Positions 7,940 to 16,078 of a DNA stretch of 64,000 nucleotides are shown here, in pieces (position 1 is the stretch's first letter; each line of letters starts with the position of its first letter). The DNA comes from Vreelandella glaciei (lineage in GTDB: Bacteria; Pseudomonadota; Gammaproteobacteria; Pseudomonadales; Halomonadaceae). The DNA is taken from contig NZ_JACCDE010000014.1 of assembly GCF_013415125.1 (NCBI RefSeq), positions 1-64,000 on the forward strand, in the 5' to 3' direction. The notes beneath the pieces are model-generated. The model was not told the DNA's origin and did not search any database. It was given only the letters and a program-made list of their open reading frames with translations. A program made the translations under genes and the position numbers.

Positions 7940-9023
7940 GACGCTTCTCCGGTAAAATTATTACCAATGGAATCAGTAAACGAAATTCGGTATGTCCGGG
8001 TCGTGAGTCGCATTCAATCAATCCTTGATGTTGGTGCAAAATCGACTGGGCGATCGATAACCCAAGGCCACTACCTTCTGCGCGTCCTGATACCATCGGG
8101 TAGAACAGCGTTTCCTGCAGCGTATCGGGAATGCCTGGGCCGTTATCAATCACCGAGACTTCACTGACTAAACGGTGGCGTTCCGCCCCGAGGGTAAACT
8201 GACGCCGGGCGCGGGTGCGCAGTATTAAGGTAGGTTCAGGGGTTTGAGCATCGTTCATGGCTTGCACGGCGTTGCGTGCAACGTTGAGTACCGCTTGAAT
8301 CATCTGCGATTCATCGCCGGAAAGGTCGGGCAAACTGGGGTCATAATCGCGGCTAATAACAACGCTGGGATGCTCAGCAATTAACAGCGCACGTACGCGC
8401 TCTAGCACCCGGTGAATATTGACCGGTTCATGCTTAAGCACACGGTTAGGGCCCAGCATGGAGTCGACCAAGTCGCGCAGCCGATCCACCTCTTCCACAA
8501 TGATATGGGTATATTCGCGCAGTGCCGGATCATCTAAATCCCGTTCTAACAACTGTGCAGCGCCGCGAATCCCGCCGAGCGGGTTTTTCACTTCGTGAGC
8601 AAGCCCACGGGCCAATATCTTGATGGTTTCTTGGCGAGTGGTTAGCGCTTCTTCACGAGAGATCTGCATTAACCGATCCCGCGGCTCCACTTCTAACAGT
8701 AGCTCGTCGTCCGATAGCGGCGTCACGGTGTAGTCGACCGTCAGCGGCTCACTGTTCAGCGGCGTAATACGCGCTTCTCGCTGGGTGTAAGGATGAAACG
8801 CATCCCGCGCTTTAGCCAATACCTCATCGATGCTGTCAACACCGCCCAGAAGCGTATCTAGGCTGATGCCGTAAACGCGGCTTAAGCTAACCGCTAGTAA
8901 GGCTTCAGCGGCAGGGTTCATCCAGCGCACACGCAGCTCGCCGTCCAGCAGCAGTACCGCCGTGGTGAGATGTTCAAGCAAACGCTGATGCATGGTGGTG
9001 TCCTGAGAAATTACGTCTTCCAT
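7932..9023 (-). CDS. ntrB: NtrB (GlnL), nitrogen sensor histidine kinase
   Basis: A 363-aa soluble kinase/phosphatase with a PAS domain (about 15-110), the H-box HEVKNPLGGIRGAAQ with phospho-His143, and an ATPase domain with DNGPGIP and GSGLGLSIAQ. It phosphorylates or dephosphorylates NtrC according to PII and glutamine status. The frame opens at 9023; an internal ATG at 8993, preceded by AGGA, fits the usual family start (MHxRLLxHL) and may be the true one. A sigma-54-type promoter and an NtrC-like box lie immediately upstream, implying autoregulation. Confidence 0.95.
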   Translation of the reverse strand: MEDVISQDTTMHQRLLEHLTTAVLLLDGELRVRWMNPAAEALLAVSLSRVYGISLDTLLGGVDSIDEVLAKARDAFHPYTQREARITPLNSEPLTVDYTVTPLSDDELLLEVEPRDRLMQISREEALTTRQETIKILARGLAHEVKNPLGGIRGAAQLLERDLDDPALREYTHIIVEEVDRLRDLVDSMLGPNRVLKHEPVNIHRVLERVRALLIAEHPSVVISRDYDPSLPDLSGDESQMIQAVLNVARNAVQAMNDAQTPEPTLILRTRARRQFTLGAERHRLVSEVSVIDNGPGIPDTLQETLFYPMVSGRAEGSGLGLSIAQSILHQHQGLIECDSRPGHTEFRLLIPLVIILPEKRHD

Positions 9024-9063
9024 CGCCGTTGCAGACCTACAGGTGGATAATCAATGAGGGAAC

Positions 9064-9080
9064 TGCAAAAAGCGCGCCAA
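9064..9080 (-). promoter_or_regulatory. Sigma-54 promoter of ntrBC
   Basis: Read on the minus strand: TTGGCGCGCTTTTTGCA. It matches the -24/-12 consensus TTGGCACG-N4-TTGCW at all but one conserved position, with correct GG-N10-GC spacing. It lies 41 bases upstream of the 9023 start of ntrB. Confidence 0.78.
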
Positions 9081-9175
9081 TTATGCATTTATGCCTAGTT
9101 GCACGGCTTGCGGGCATAGCAATAAAAGAAGATGGATCTTTTTAGCGCAATCACCGCGCCAAATGCCTCCATAAC

Positions 9176-9192
9176 CGCACCAATTTAGTGCA
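9176..9192 (-). promoter_or_regulatory. NtrC-binding site upstream of ntrBC
   Basis: Minus-strand TGCACTAAATTGGTGCG matches the NtrC palindrome TGCACC-N5-GGTGCA at 10 of 12 positions. It sits about 100 bases upstream of the sigma-54 promoter, the usual enhancer distance. Confidence 0.72.
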
Positions 9193-9214
9193 TTCGAGAT
9201 TTTAACCACACGGC

Positions 9215-9751
9215 CTAAGGCACCGTAATGGTCACCGCGGGCGTACGGTGCTGTAAACGCTGACTACTATCCAATAGCTCTGCTTGAAGCTCATGCTGCC
9301 CCGCAGGGAGCCCTGTTAACCAGAAAACATCACTGTGCAGCGCGGTCTGGCTAATCTCTCCATTCACTATCAGCCGCACTTGGTGGTCATCGCGCAGCGG
9401 AGGCGCAATGGCCACTTCCACCGCGGTGCTTCGCTCCGGCAGCCGTGCGCCTTGCTGGGGCAGCGCAATCGAAAAGTGGTCATACGGCATAAAAGGCTGC
9501 CCTGGCTTGCCACGTGGGCGCCCAGTAGCGGGCGTGGCTACACTGGCCGTAGCTGCGCTTAACCCAGGCGGCAGGCTTGGCAACGGTGCCAATTCCAACG
9601 CCTCCCCGCCGCGGCCAGGGTTATCGGTAAACGTAACGTTGCCGTGCTCATCAATGACCCTGAAAACCGTCTGCCCGAAAACGGCATCTGAACCGGTGCC
9701 CAGTGCAGCAGCTATCAAGAAGCTGATCGCGCACGTGGTTAGCTTGCCCAT
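9215..9751 (-). CDS. DUF4124 domain-containing exported protein
   Basis: A 178-aa protein with a signal peptide (TTCAISFLIAAALGTG, cleavage probably near VFGQ). Next comes a DUF4124 N-terminal segment (VFRVIDEHGNVTFTDNPGRG), a Pro-rich linker and a C-terminal beta-rich part ending VTITVP. DUF4124 proteins are periplasmic or envelope proteins of unknown function and often follow glnA in this group. The start at 9751 is preceded by GAGGAG; the frame extends to 9853, but that part covers the terminator hairpin. Confidence 0.8.
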   Translation of the reverse strand: MGKLTTCAISFLIAAALGTGSDAVFGQTVFRVIDEHGNVTFTDNPGRGGEALELAPLPSLPPGLSAATASVATPATGRPRGKPGQPFMPYDHFSIALPQQGARLPERSTAVEVAIAPPLRDDHQVRLIVNGEISQTALHSDVFWLTGLPAGQHELQAELLDSSQRLQHRTPAVTITVP

Positions 9752-9785
9752 ACGGCTCCTCACACTTGTCACATCCTCAATAACG

Positions 9786-9811
9786 AAAAAACCCCGCCGA
9801 AGCGGGGTTTT
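9786..9811 (-). terminator. Intrinsic terminator after glnA
   Basis: A 10-bp stem (AAAACCCCGC / GCGGGGTTTT) with a CGAA loop. On the minus strand it is followed by a T-run, so it ends glnA transcription before the DUF4124 gene; the symmetrical ends could also stop + strand reads. Confidence 0.88.
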
Positions 9812-9893
9812 GATACTATTTTTATCAACTGCGTCTTTATCAACTGTTACCACCGCCAGGGTGATGGTAGCAGCTAGGTGCTAAAAGCGCTGA

Positions 9894-11300
9894 TTAGCAG
9901 CTGTAGTACATATCAAACTCGATGGGGTGAGTCGTCATGCGAATACGCTCCACTTCTTCCATTTTGAGTTCGATGTAGGCATCGATCATTTCGTCGGTGA
10001 ACACGCCACCTTCGGTCAGAAACGCACGGTCAGCGTCGAGGGCTTCCAGTGCTTGATCCAGGCTGTGCGCTACGGTCGGTACTAACTTGCCTTCTTCTGG
10101 CGGCAGGTCGTACAGGTTTTTATCCATGGCATCGCCAGGATGGATCTTGTTCTTGATACCGTCGATACCCGCCATCAACATGGCAGAGAATGCCAGGTAC
10201 GGGTTGGCAGTCGGATCAGGGAAGCGAGCTTCAACACGCTTGCCTTTCGGGCTTGCGGTGTAAGGAATACGGATAGAAGCAGAACGGTTGCGGGCACTGT
10301 AGGCCAGCATTACCGGCGCTTCAAAGCCAGGTACCAGACGCTTGTATGAGTTGGTAGACGCGTTAGTAAAGGCGTTCAGGGCACGAGCGTGCTTGATGAT
10401 ACCGCCAATGTAGAACAGCGCCATTTCAGACAAGCCAGCGTACTCGTCACCGGCGAACTGGTTCTCACCACCTTTCCAGAACGACTGGTGAACATGCATA
10501 CCAGAACCGTTGTCGCCTACCAGCGGCTTCGGCATAAAGGTCGCCGTTTTGCCATACGCGTGCGCCACGTTGTGGATCACGTACTTCATTTCCTGAACTT
10601 CGTCAGCTTTCTTCACCAGCGTGTTGAATTTAACGCCGATTTCGTTCTGACCCGCGTTGGAAACCTCGTGGTGGTGAACCTCGACCGTCTGACCAATCGC
10701 TTCCAGGGTATTACACATTGCGCCACGAATATCGTGGAAGCTGTCAACCGGGGGAACCGGGAAGTAGCCGCCTTTAACGCGCGGGCGGTGGCCCAGGTTG
10801 CCGCCTTCTACTTGGCTATCGGTTGCCCAAGCGCCCTCATCGGAGGTGATTTTGTACATGGAGCCCTGAATGTCAGACTTCCAATGCACTTCGTCAAAGA
10901 TAAAGAATTCAGGCTCAGGACCGAAAAACGCGGTGTCGCCCAGGCCAGTAGACTCTAGATAAGCTTCAGCGCGCTTGGCGATGGAGCGCGGGTCACGATC
11001 GTAGCCCTGCATAGTGGCCGGCTCGATGATGTCGCAGCGCAGAACCAGCGTCGCATCTTCGGTGAAGGGGTCGAGATAGCCAGTGCCATCTTCCGGGCGC
11101 AGAATCATGTCGGATTCGTTGATGCCCTTCCAGCCTTCGATAGAAGAGCCATCGAACATTTGGCCATTCTCAAAGAATTCTTCGTTCACATCGCGAGCAG
11201 GCACGGTAACGTGCTGCTCTTTGCCGCGAGTGTCGGTAAAACGCAGATCTACCCACTTAACATCATGTTCTTCAATTAGCGCGAGAGTCTTGGCTGACAT
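9894..11300 (-). CDS. glnA: Glutamine synthetase type I (GlnA)
   Basis: A 468-aa enzyme that forms glutamine from glutamate and ammonia with ATP; acts as a cytoplasmic dodecamer. The beta-grasp domain has the FDGSSIEGW loop. The catalytic domain has the [11 protein letters not shown] segment and the ATP/glutamate site [33 protein letters not shown] follows. The Tyr in NLYDLPPEE marks the adenylylation site of GSI-beta enzymes. Length equals the family norm. GGAGGA lies before the ATG. Sigma-54 and NtrC sites upstream link it to the neighbouring ntrBC. Confidence 0.98.
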   Translation of the reverse strand: MSAKTLALIEEHDVKWVDLRFTDTRGKEQHVTVPARDVNEEFFENGQMFDGSSIEGWKGINESDMILRPEDGTGYLDPFTEDATLVLRCDIIEPATMQGYDRDPRSIAKRAEAYLESTGLGDTAFFGPEPEFFIFDEVHWKSDIQGSMYKITSDEGAWATDSQVEGGNLGHRPRVKGGYFPVPPVDSFHDIRGAMCNTLEAIGQTVEVHHHEVSNAGQNEIGVKFNTLVKKADEVQEMKYVIHNVAHAYGKTATFMPKPLVGDNGSGMHVHQSFWKGGENQFAGDEYAGLSEMALFYIGGIIKHARALNAFTNASTNSYKRLVPGFEAPVMLAYSARNRSASIRIPYTASPKGKRVEARFPDPTANPYLAFSAMLMAGIDGIKNKIHPGDAMDKNLYDLPPEEGKLVPTVAHSLDQALEALDADRAFLTEGGVFTDEMIDAYIELKMEEVERIRMTTHPIEFDMYYSC

Positions 11301-11535
11301 AGAGTCCTCCGGTATGAGCGTGGCTTAAAAGCTAACGACTGTAAGCTACCGATAAATGTGTTGTTCGACAAAATACGCGCTAAACCGCACGTTTGTCATT
11401 CTTGTTCGCTCAGCGCTTGCCTGCCATTAGTGAACAAATCGCTCAGCGAGCATTTCAAACCGGCTATCGTTTTAGCACGTCGTAGGGCTTATGCCTACGG
11501 CCCGCTAGCCGCTTGAAAATATAATGCAGAGAGCA

Positions 11536-11552
11536 TGCCAACTCTGCACCAA
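11536..11552 (-). promoter_or_regulatory. Possible sigma-54 promoter of glnA
   Basis: Minus-strand TTGGTGCAGAGTTGGCA has the invariant GG-N10-GC spacing and matches 9 of 13 consensus positions. It is about 236 bases from the glnA ATG, with two NtrC-like boxes further upstream. A weaker match than the one before ntrB. Confidence 0.5.
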
Positions 11553-11670
11553 TATGGCATAGAAAAATAGCAACCAATTGTTTTATAACTGTTAAAAAGT
11601 GGATAAGGATGCCTCTTGATGACGCAAAGCGGCTAAATACAGGTCCGGCAGCTGTTTAAAAAAGCCATTG

Positions 11671-11718
11671 CGCACCAATGCAGAGCAAAAATAATGCTGC
11701 ATGCGCCAATTAAGTGCA
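11671..11718 (-). promoter_or_regulatory. Pair of NtrC-like enhancer boxes upstream of glnA
   Basis: Two 17-bp palindromes on one face of the helix (31 bp apart, about three turns). TGCGCCAATTAAGTGCA at 11702-11718 fits TGCACC-N5-GGTGCA well; CGCACCAATGCAGAGCA at 11671-11687 fits about 9 of 12 positions. They lie about 120-180 bases upstream of the proposed sigma-54 promoter. Confidence 0.6.
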
Positions 11719-11833
11719 TTAATAATAGTGAGCCCTCTTTTCTGGCTCGCACGTTTTTTACTTGCTACCCAAATAAGCCAGCTACTACAATAAATTACAA
11801 TTTTTTATACTTGCTCACAATCGGAGGCGGCAA

Positions 11834-12457
11834 ATGGGATCGGTTTGCTTTATCGTTGATGCCATGGTGACGGGTAACATGCTGCCACGCCACTTAAAAT
11901 CCATATGTGATTCTGGCATAGCCGACCACTGGCTGCCCATTTTGGTAACGAGCACGCAAGCCCATGCGCGTCTTAGCTCGATTGAGCAGCGTTACCACAC
12001 TCATTGCTTGATCACCCCCACGCTGTCACTAGGTGCACGCCTCAATAAAGCAGCCTTTGCCAGCCAAGCTGAGTGGTTAATTATTGCGCTGCAGAAACAG
12101 CCACTGCCTGCCAGCCTCTGGGGCTCACTCTACCCGCAATTGAACACCTACAGCCTTGATGCCTTAATTGTTGGCCTTGCTCAGCCGTCATTGTCAAAAC
12201 GCATCCTGCGCCGCTTATTGGCAAGCACGCTACTATTACCGCCCTACATAGCCGTCAGACGGGCCTGGCTTGAGCGCCTAGGTGGTTTTGATCCCGAGCT
12301 GGATGACAGCGGCGCGATTGACGATTTTTTACAGCGCTTGCATGACTGCCCCACTCGCCTAAAAACGTACAGCGGCCGCTTGCTTAGCCAAGCAGATGAA
12401 CACTCATCCGCCATGCTGCCCAACGCTCGAAATCTCGCTTACACATCGCAGCGGTAA
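11834..12457 (+). CDS. Family 2 glycosyltransferase-like protein
   Basis: A 207-aa protein with a reduced GT2-like layout. SLGARLNKAAFASQAEWLII resembles the part of rSAM-associated transferases and GT2 enzymes that precedes the DxD motif, and VRRAWLERLGGFDPELDD resembles the conserved acceptor-side motif. The expected DxD in the first half is not evident (ALQKQPLP at that place), so it may be inactive or divergent. GGAGG lies upstream of the ATG. Divergent from glnA, convergent with the acyltransferase. Confidence 0.5.
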   Translation: MGSVCFIVDAMVTGNMLPRHLKSICDSGIADHWLPILVTSTQAHARLSSIEQRYHTHCLITPTLSLGARLNKAAFASQAEWLIIALQKQPLPASLWGSLYPQLNTYSLDALIVGLAQPSLSKRILRRLLASTLLLPPYIAVRRAWLERLGGFDPELDDSGAIDDFLQRLHDCPTRLKTYSGRLLSQADEHSSAMLPNARNLAYTSQR

Positions 12458-12491
12458 ACCGCGCCTTTCGACTTATGCACTAATGTTCCCA

Positions 12492-13520
12492 TTAACGTAC
12501 CTTCAAGCGCTTGCCGAACAGCATCGCTCCTAGCGTGGTGGTATTCGCCAATTTATTAAGGGCCACCGACCCGACGAGGCCAACGACGATGAGTACCAGC
12601 GCATACACCCCAATCGGCAACGACAAAGGCACAACCACCAGATCGGCAAGCACAAAGAGCATGGGGTGAGCCAAGTAAATCCCAAACGAATACGCATTGA
12701 TGTGGCGCACCCACAACGGCGCCGTGCGCCCAGCCAAATAACGCATGGCGCAAAGCGTAAACAGCACGAAGAACGGGATCACCCACACCTCTTTGGATGA
12801 AAACGCCAGCCAACCCGCAAACGTCGCCGCTATAAGTAGCGCCACCAACAGCACCAACCACGCCGGGTGCGCCAATTGCTGCATCCAGGTGGGCCGCTCA
12901 GCGAGTACCCCCTCTGGGGCTAGCGGGTAGTAGCGCACTAGTACCAGCGCCAGGAAAAACACATAGATCCACCCCAGCGGGGCGATCCACAGCAGGTAGC
13001 CGGGCAAATCAACATCAAACCAATAAGCCAGCCCCCAATACGCCATGCTGATGACGCAGGCACCCCACAACCATGGCACCGGATTTAATCGCCACAGCTG
13101 CCAGCGGGTAAACAGCCAATAAGCCACGTAAAACTGCATCGCAATAATCAAAAAATAGCCATGCCAGCCCGCATAAACGTAATACTCGATAGCATTAGCC
13201 ACGAACCCCACCGGCTCATCCGACGTCTTTTGGCTTAACCATTCAGCGGTGGAATAAATAAAGCCATACACAAAGTACGGCACCATCACATACTTTACGC
13301 GCTGAGTAAGAAACCCCTCCGGCACGGATTTATCGTAGCGAACAGCAAACACAAAGACCGATATAAACAAAAAGATTGGCGTACCCAGCACTAACGGCAG
13401 GCGCATTAAATCAGTGGCGACATTATCGAGGCGTTGATTGACGTGATCTAATAAATGAAACAAAAAAACGGCTATACAGCCGTAAGCGCGCAACCAATAG
13501 ATCTCTTCAACTTTTCGCAT
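12492..13520 (-). CDS. Acyltransferase 3 family membrane protein
   Basis: A 342-aa integral membrane protein of the acyltransferase-3 (OafA/WecH) type. It begins with the family motif region IYWLRAYGCIAVFLFHLLDH, where R and H are the conserved catalytic-site residues, followed by about ten hydrophobic segments. Such enzymes O-acetylate or succinylate surface sugars or glucans. The N-terminal region is typical; the exact substrate cannot be told. It is divergent from the downstream esterase, with a tandem-repeat promoter region between. Confidence 0.85.
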   Translation of the reverse strand: MRKVEEIYWLRAYGCIAVFLFHLLDHVNQRLDNVATDLMRLPLVLGTPIFLFISVFVFAVRYDKSVPEGFLTQRVKYVMVPYFVYGFIYSTAEWLSQKTSDEPVGFVANAIEYYVYAGWHGYFLIIAMQFYVAYWLFTRWQLWRLNPVPWLWGACVISMAYWGLAYWFDVDLPGYLLWIAPLGWIYVFFLALVLVRYYPLAPEGVLAERPTWMQQLAHPAWLVLLVALLIAATFAGWLAFSSKEVWVIPFFVLFTLCAMRYLAGRTAPLWVRHINAYSFGIYLAHPMLFVLADLVVVPLSLPIGVYALVLIVVGLVGSVALNKLANTTTLGAMLFGKRLKVR

Positions 13521-13557
13521 TGGGCCTCCCGCCGCTACATACGCCTAACCTGCTATT

Positions 13558-13622
13558 CTGCATAACTACTCTGTGTAACTATGCTGCGTAACGAGTCTGC
13601 ATAACAACTTGGCATAACTACG
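13558..13622 (+). repeat. Five imperfect 13-bp tandem repeats
   Basis: Consecutive units begin at 13558, 13571, 13584, 13597 and 13610. The unit is close to CTGCATAACTACT; TAAC is invariant at the centre. They fill the space between the divergent acyltransferase and esterase starts, so they could be an array of binding sites for a regulator or a slippage-generated repeat. Confidence 0.75.
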
Positions 13623-13684
13623 ATGAACAACCATTGCCGTCGCGCTGTCCGACTTTATTAAACTATTTTAATTCCGGAGAAAAC

Positions 13685-14680
13685 GTGTTCATCCCAAAAC
13701 CACCTTTCCTCTCCTACCGATGTCGCACCCTACTCACCACTTTGATTGGGTGGCTAACACTCAGCGGGCACAGCTTGGCAAGCGACGTTGAGCACCATCA
13801 CTTTTCCTCACCCACCCTCGGTTACGACTACCCCTATAGCGTTTATTTACCTGATAATTATGACACCCAGGCAACCACGCCCTATCCCGTCATTTACATG
13901 CTACACGGCTCCTTTGGCACCGACCGCGACTGGGTTTCCCGCGGCAATCTTCAACAGGTAGCCGACAGGTTAATTCGCGCGGGGCATATACCTCCGGCAG
14001 TTTTCATTATGCCCGGTAGCCGTAGCTGGTGGGTAGATGGCCACAACGAACCCGCCCGTAGCGCGTTTTTTAATGACCTAATGCCCCACGTGGAAGCGAC
14101 CTATCGCGTTGGGCAAGAGCGCCATCTACGTGGCGTAGCGGGGCTTTCCGCCGGTGGCTACGGCGCGCTTAACTTCGCCCTAGAACGGCCCGATTTATTT
14201 GCTGCTGTGGCGGCGCTTAGCCCCGCAAGCTACGCCCCTCTACCACCGCGCAACTCCTCCGCCTGGCGCCACCCAGCCTTTATTAATGACCAAGGGCAAT
14301 TTGACCGCGAGCTTTGGGAAACCCTCAACTACACCGCCCATTTAGAAGAATATCGCCTGCGCGTCACCCCCCGCGGCACCGATGAAGAAGGTGACCTTCC
14401 CCCCGTGCCACTGTATATCAGCGCCGGGCGCAGCGACGTATACGACGCAGAATTTCACGCCCGCTTACTCCGCCAAGCCATGGAGCGCATTCAACCCAAC
14501 GAGGTAAGGCTCGACCTTTACCCCGGCGGCCATACATGGCAGGTTTGGCGCGCCAGCCTACCCGCCGCACTCAACTTCTTATTTCAGTACGTGGGTCAGC
14601 CCAATAATGTAGCGGCAGCTGAAGAGACGGCGGAACAAGCAATGCCTGTCGAAGAAAGCCCTGATGAAGTAAGCAGCTGA
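13685..14680 (+). CDS. Exported alpha/beta-hydrolase esterase (Esterase D / PF00756 type)
   Basis: A 331-aa secreted esterase. The N-terminal signal peptide ends near LSGHSLAS. The hydrolase body has the oxyanion segment VIYMLHGSFGTDRDW, the nucleophile elbow GLSAGGYGALN (Ser), a probable acid in SAGRSDVYDAEF and the catalytic His in YPGGHTWQVWR. This layout is that of antigen 85 / esterase D enzymes. The start chosen is GTG 13685, which has CGGAGA upstream and yields a clean signal peptide; the frame opens at 13634 without a ribosome site. The C-terminus is acidic (VEESPDEVSS). Confidence 0.82.
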   Translation: MFIPKPPFLSYRCRTLLTTLIGWLTLSGHSLASDVEHHHFSSPTLGYDYPYSVYLPDNYDTQATTPYPVIYMLHGSFGTDRDWVSRGNLQQVADRLIRAGHIPPAVFIMPGSRSWWVDGHNEPARSAFFNDLMPHVEATYRVGQERHLRGVAGLSAGGYGALNFALERPDLFAAVAALSPASYAPLPPRNSSAWRHPAFINDQGQFDRELWETLNYTAHLEEYRLRVTPRGTDEEGDLPPVPLYISAGRSDVYDAEFHARLLRQAMERIQPNEVRLDLYPGGHTWQVWRASLPAALNFLFQYVGQPNNVAAAEETAEQAMPVEESPDEVSS

Positions 14681-14725
14681 ACGCACTACACTAAAGCGAC
14701 ATCCAACGTAACAAGGAAGACGACG

Positions 14726-15028
14726 ATGCATCAGCATATAGAATGGGATAACCCAGGTAGCGCCAGCGTAGCGGAGTACTTTAAAAACGACCCTGACCAT
14801 AACGCCCCCGACCCAGGCGACATTATTTCTGCCCGCTACCAAGGTGCCATGGTACGCATCAAGGTAGAAGCATACCGCGAAGATGACGCAGTAAGCATTG
14901 GTGAAGTCGTCGCGATCATCGACGCCAAAGGCGGCCGCCACCAAAGCCACAGCAAACTCGATATCGGCCACATCGTCAGAGTTCCCGACGACAAACGCGC
15001 CATGGAAACCCCGCCGAAAGAAGAGTAA
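14726..15028 (+). CDS. Small protein of unknown function, 100 aa
   Basis: A soluble, acidic 100-aa protein with no signal peptide or membrane segment. I do not recognise it. The central part (residues 30-75, PGDIISARYQGAMVRIKVEA then SIGEVVAIIDAKG) alternates hydrophobic residues, as in a small beta-barrel. The tail is hydrophilic and ends PPKEE. AAGGAAG precedes the ATG, and a terminator follows the stop, so it is probably a real monocistronic gene. It is the last chromosomal gene before the CRISPR region. Confidence 0.65.
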   Translation: MHQHIEWDNPGSASVAEYFKNDPDHNAPDPGDIISARYQGAMVRIKVEAYREDDAVSIGEVVAIIDAKGGRHQSHSKLDIGHIVRVPDDKRAMETPPKEE

Positions 15029-15061
15029 CGCGTTAGCGCGTTCCTGATTTCAGTAACAGAG

Positions 15062-15084
15062 GCCATCCAACGTGATGGCTTTTT
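15062..15084 (+). terminator. Intrinsic terminator
   Basis: GCCATC (15062-15067) pairs with GATGGC (15074-15079), followed by TTTTT. It ends the transcript of the 100-aa gene. Confidence 0.7.
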
Positions 15085-15143
15085 AGTGTCAGAGCCTGAG
15101 TTCTTCAGCAGCGACGTCCGGTTTGCCACAAACAAAGATTAAG

Positions 15144-15370
15144 CACATTTCGAGTAGCGGGTGGTAAGCGGCAGCGCGCCCGCGAAGGCGGCCCAGTGCG
15201 AAAACGCAACCGTTCCAAAAGCACAGTGCGGATGGGGAGACTCGAACTCCCACGCCTTTCTGAGCGACCTGAACTACAACTCCACCTTTTCCACTCATCA
15301 AAGGTAATCCACATTTCGAGTAGCATGGCGTAAGCCTCAGACGCAGCGGCCCGGTGCGAAAGCACCGAAA
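15144..15370. repeat. Diverged direct repeat flanking the tRNA fragment
   Basis: The 15-mer CACATTTCGAGTAGC occurs at 15144-15158 and again at 15310-15324, and weaker similarity continues after each copy (GTAAGC, then a CGGCCC-GTGCGAAA block). The copies bracket the tRNA-Leu fragment. No gene is recognised in 15085-15399. Confidence 0.6.
15226..15260 (-). tRNA. 3-prime fragment of a tRNA-Leu gene (not a complete tRNA)
   Basis: On the minus strand the segment reads from the variable-arm GAAAGGCG through the T-arm (GGGAGTTCGAGTCTCCC) to the acceptor end ATCCGCAC. This is what the 3-prime end of a tRNA-Leu looks like. The anticodon arm, D-arm and 5-prime acceptor strand are absent upstream, and CCA is replaced by TGT. 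Integrative elements often carry exactly such a 3-prime piece as attachment site, so it may mark an old integration next to the CRISPR locus. Confidence 0.6.
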
Positions 15371-16059
15371 AGCGGTGCCTCGGGCACACACATTAAAACC
15401 AGCAAAGCTGCCTGAGCGGCAGCGCACTATTTGACCCAATGATTAGCCTTCTCCCGGATTTTCTGAGCTGCCTGGGCGGCAGCGCACATGGATGGCCCGA
15501 ACTGAATGCGCGGCTCACTTTTCTGAGCTGCCTGGGCGGCAGCGCACCGCCCAAACGCATCGAATCCGTGAGCGCTGGCTTTCTGAGCTGCCTGGGCGGC
15601 AGCGCACAGCCACGCCAACGGCATCACTGCCCCGCACCTTTTCTGAGCTGCCTGGGCGGCAGCGCACATCGAAATTGACAAAATGATTACTCAGTTGTTT
15701 TTCTGAGCTGCCTGGGCGGCAGCGCACTTGCAAGCTCAAAGCAGCGCACACACGACAACTTTCTGAGCTGCCTGGGCGGCAGCGCACAGTGCTAACCCAA
15801 ACACTGGCGGCGTTCGTCGTTTCTGAGCTGCCTGGGCGGCAGCGCACTAAGAACTCTTGAGGACGGAGCAACACGGGCATTTCTGAGCTGCCTGGGCGGC
15901 AGCGCACGGTGCGACAGCGTTGCTGGCGTTCACGGACATTTTCTGAGCTGCCTGGGCGGCAGCGCACGCATAATTGAAACGCGCAAGCTTGAACCTGTAT
16001 TTCTGAGCTGCCTGGGCGGCAGCGCACTCGCTAACGTGCCCAGCTATGCTGATAACCCT

Positions 16060-16078
16060 TTTCTGGGCGGCAGCGCAC
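16060..16078 (-). repeat. Shortened CRISPR repeat (9-bp internal deletion)
   Basis: This repeat is 19 bp. It lacks the 9 bases between two CTG triplets of the normal repeat, as expected from slippage or recombination between the CTG copies. The Cas6f hairpin (CTGCC/GGCAG) is destroyed, so crRNA processing here should fail and the two neighbouring spacers may stay joined. Confidence 0.95.

Larger units (their letters stand above)
11301..11833. other. glnA regulatory region, no gene
   Basis: This 533-bp gap between the divergent glnA and GT2-like genes has no credible coding frame. It holds the proposed sigma-54 promoter and NtrC boxes. AT-rich sequence close to 11750-11820 should contain the promoter for the + strand gene. 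Confidence 0.6.

Noticed and set aside
13634..13684. The upstream ATG start of the secreted esterase
   Set aside because: It lacks a ribosome site and would place 17 polar residues before the signal peptide; GTG 13685 follows CGGAGA.
14726..15028. The 100-aa gene beside the array as an anti-CRISPR or CRISPR accessory gene
   Set aside because: Nothing in its sequence supports this. It lies on the other strand, beyond a terminator, at the old end of the array, and no Aca-like helix-turn-helix gene is adjacent.
15226..15310. A complete tRNA gene on the minus strand
   Set aside because: Only the T-arm and acceptor 3-prime strand are present; no matching 5-prime acceptor strand, D-arm or anticodon arm can be folded.
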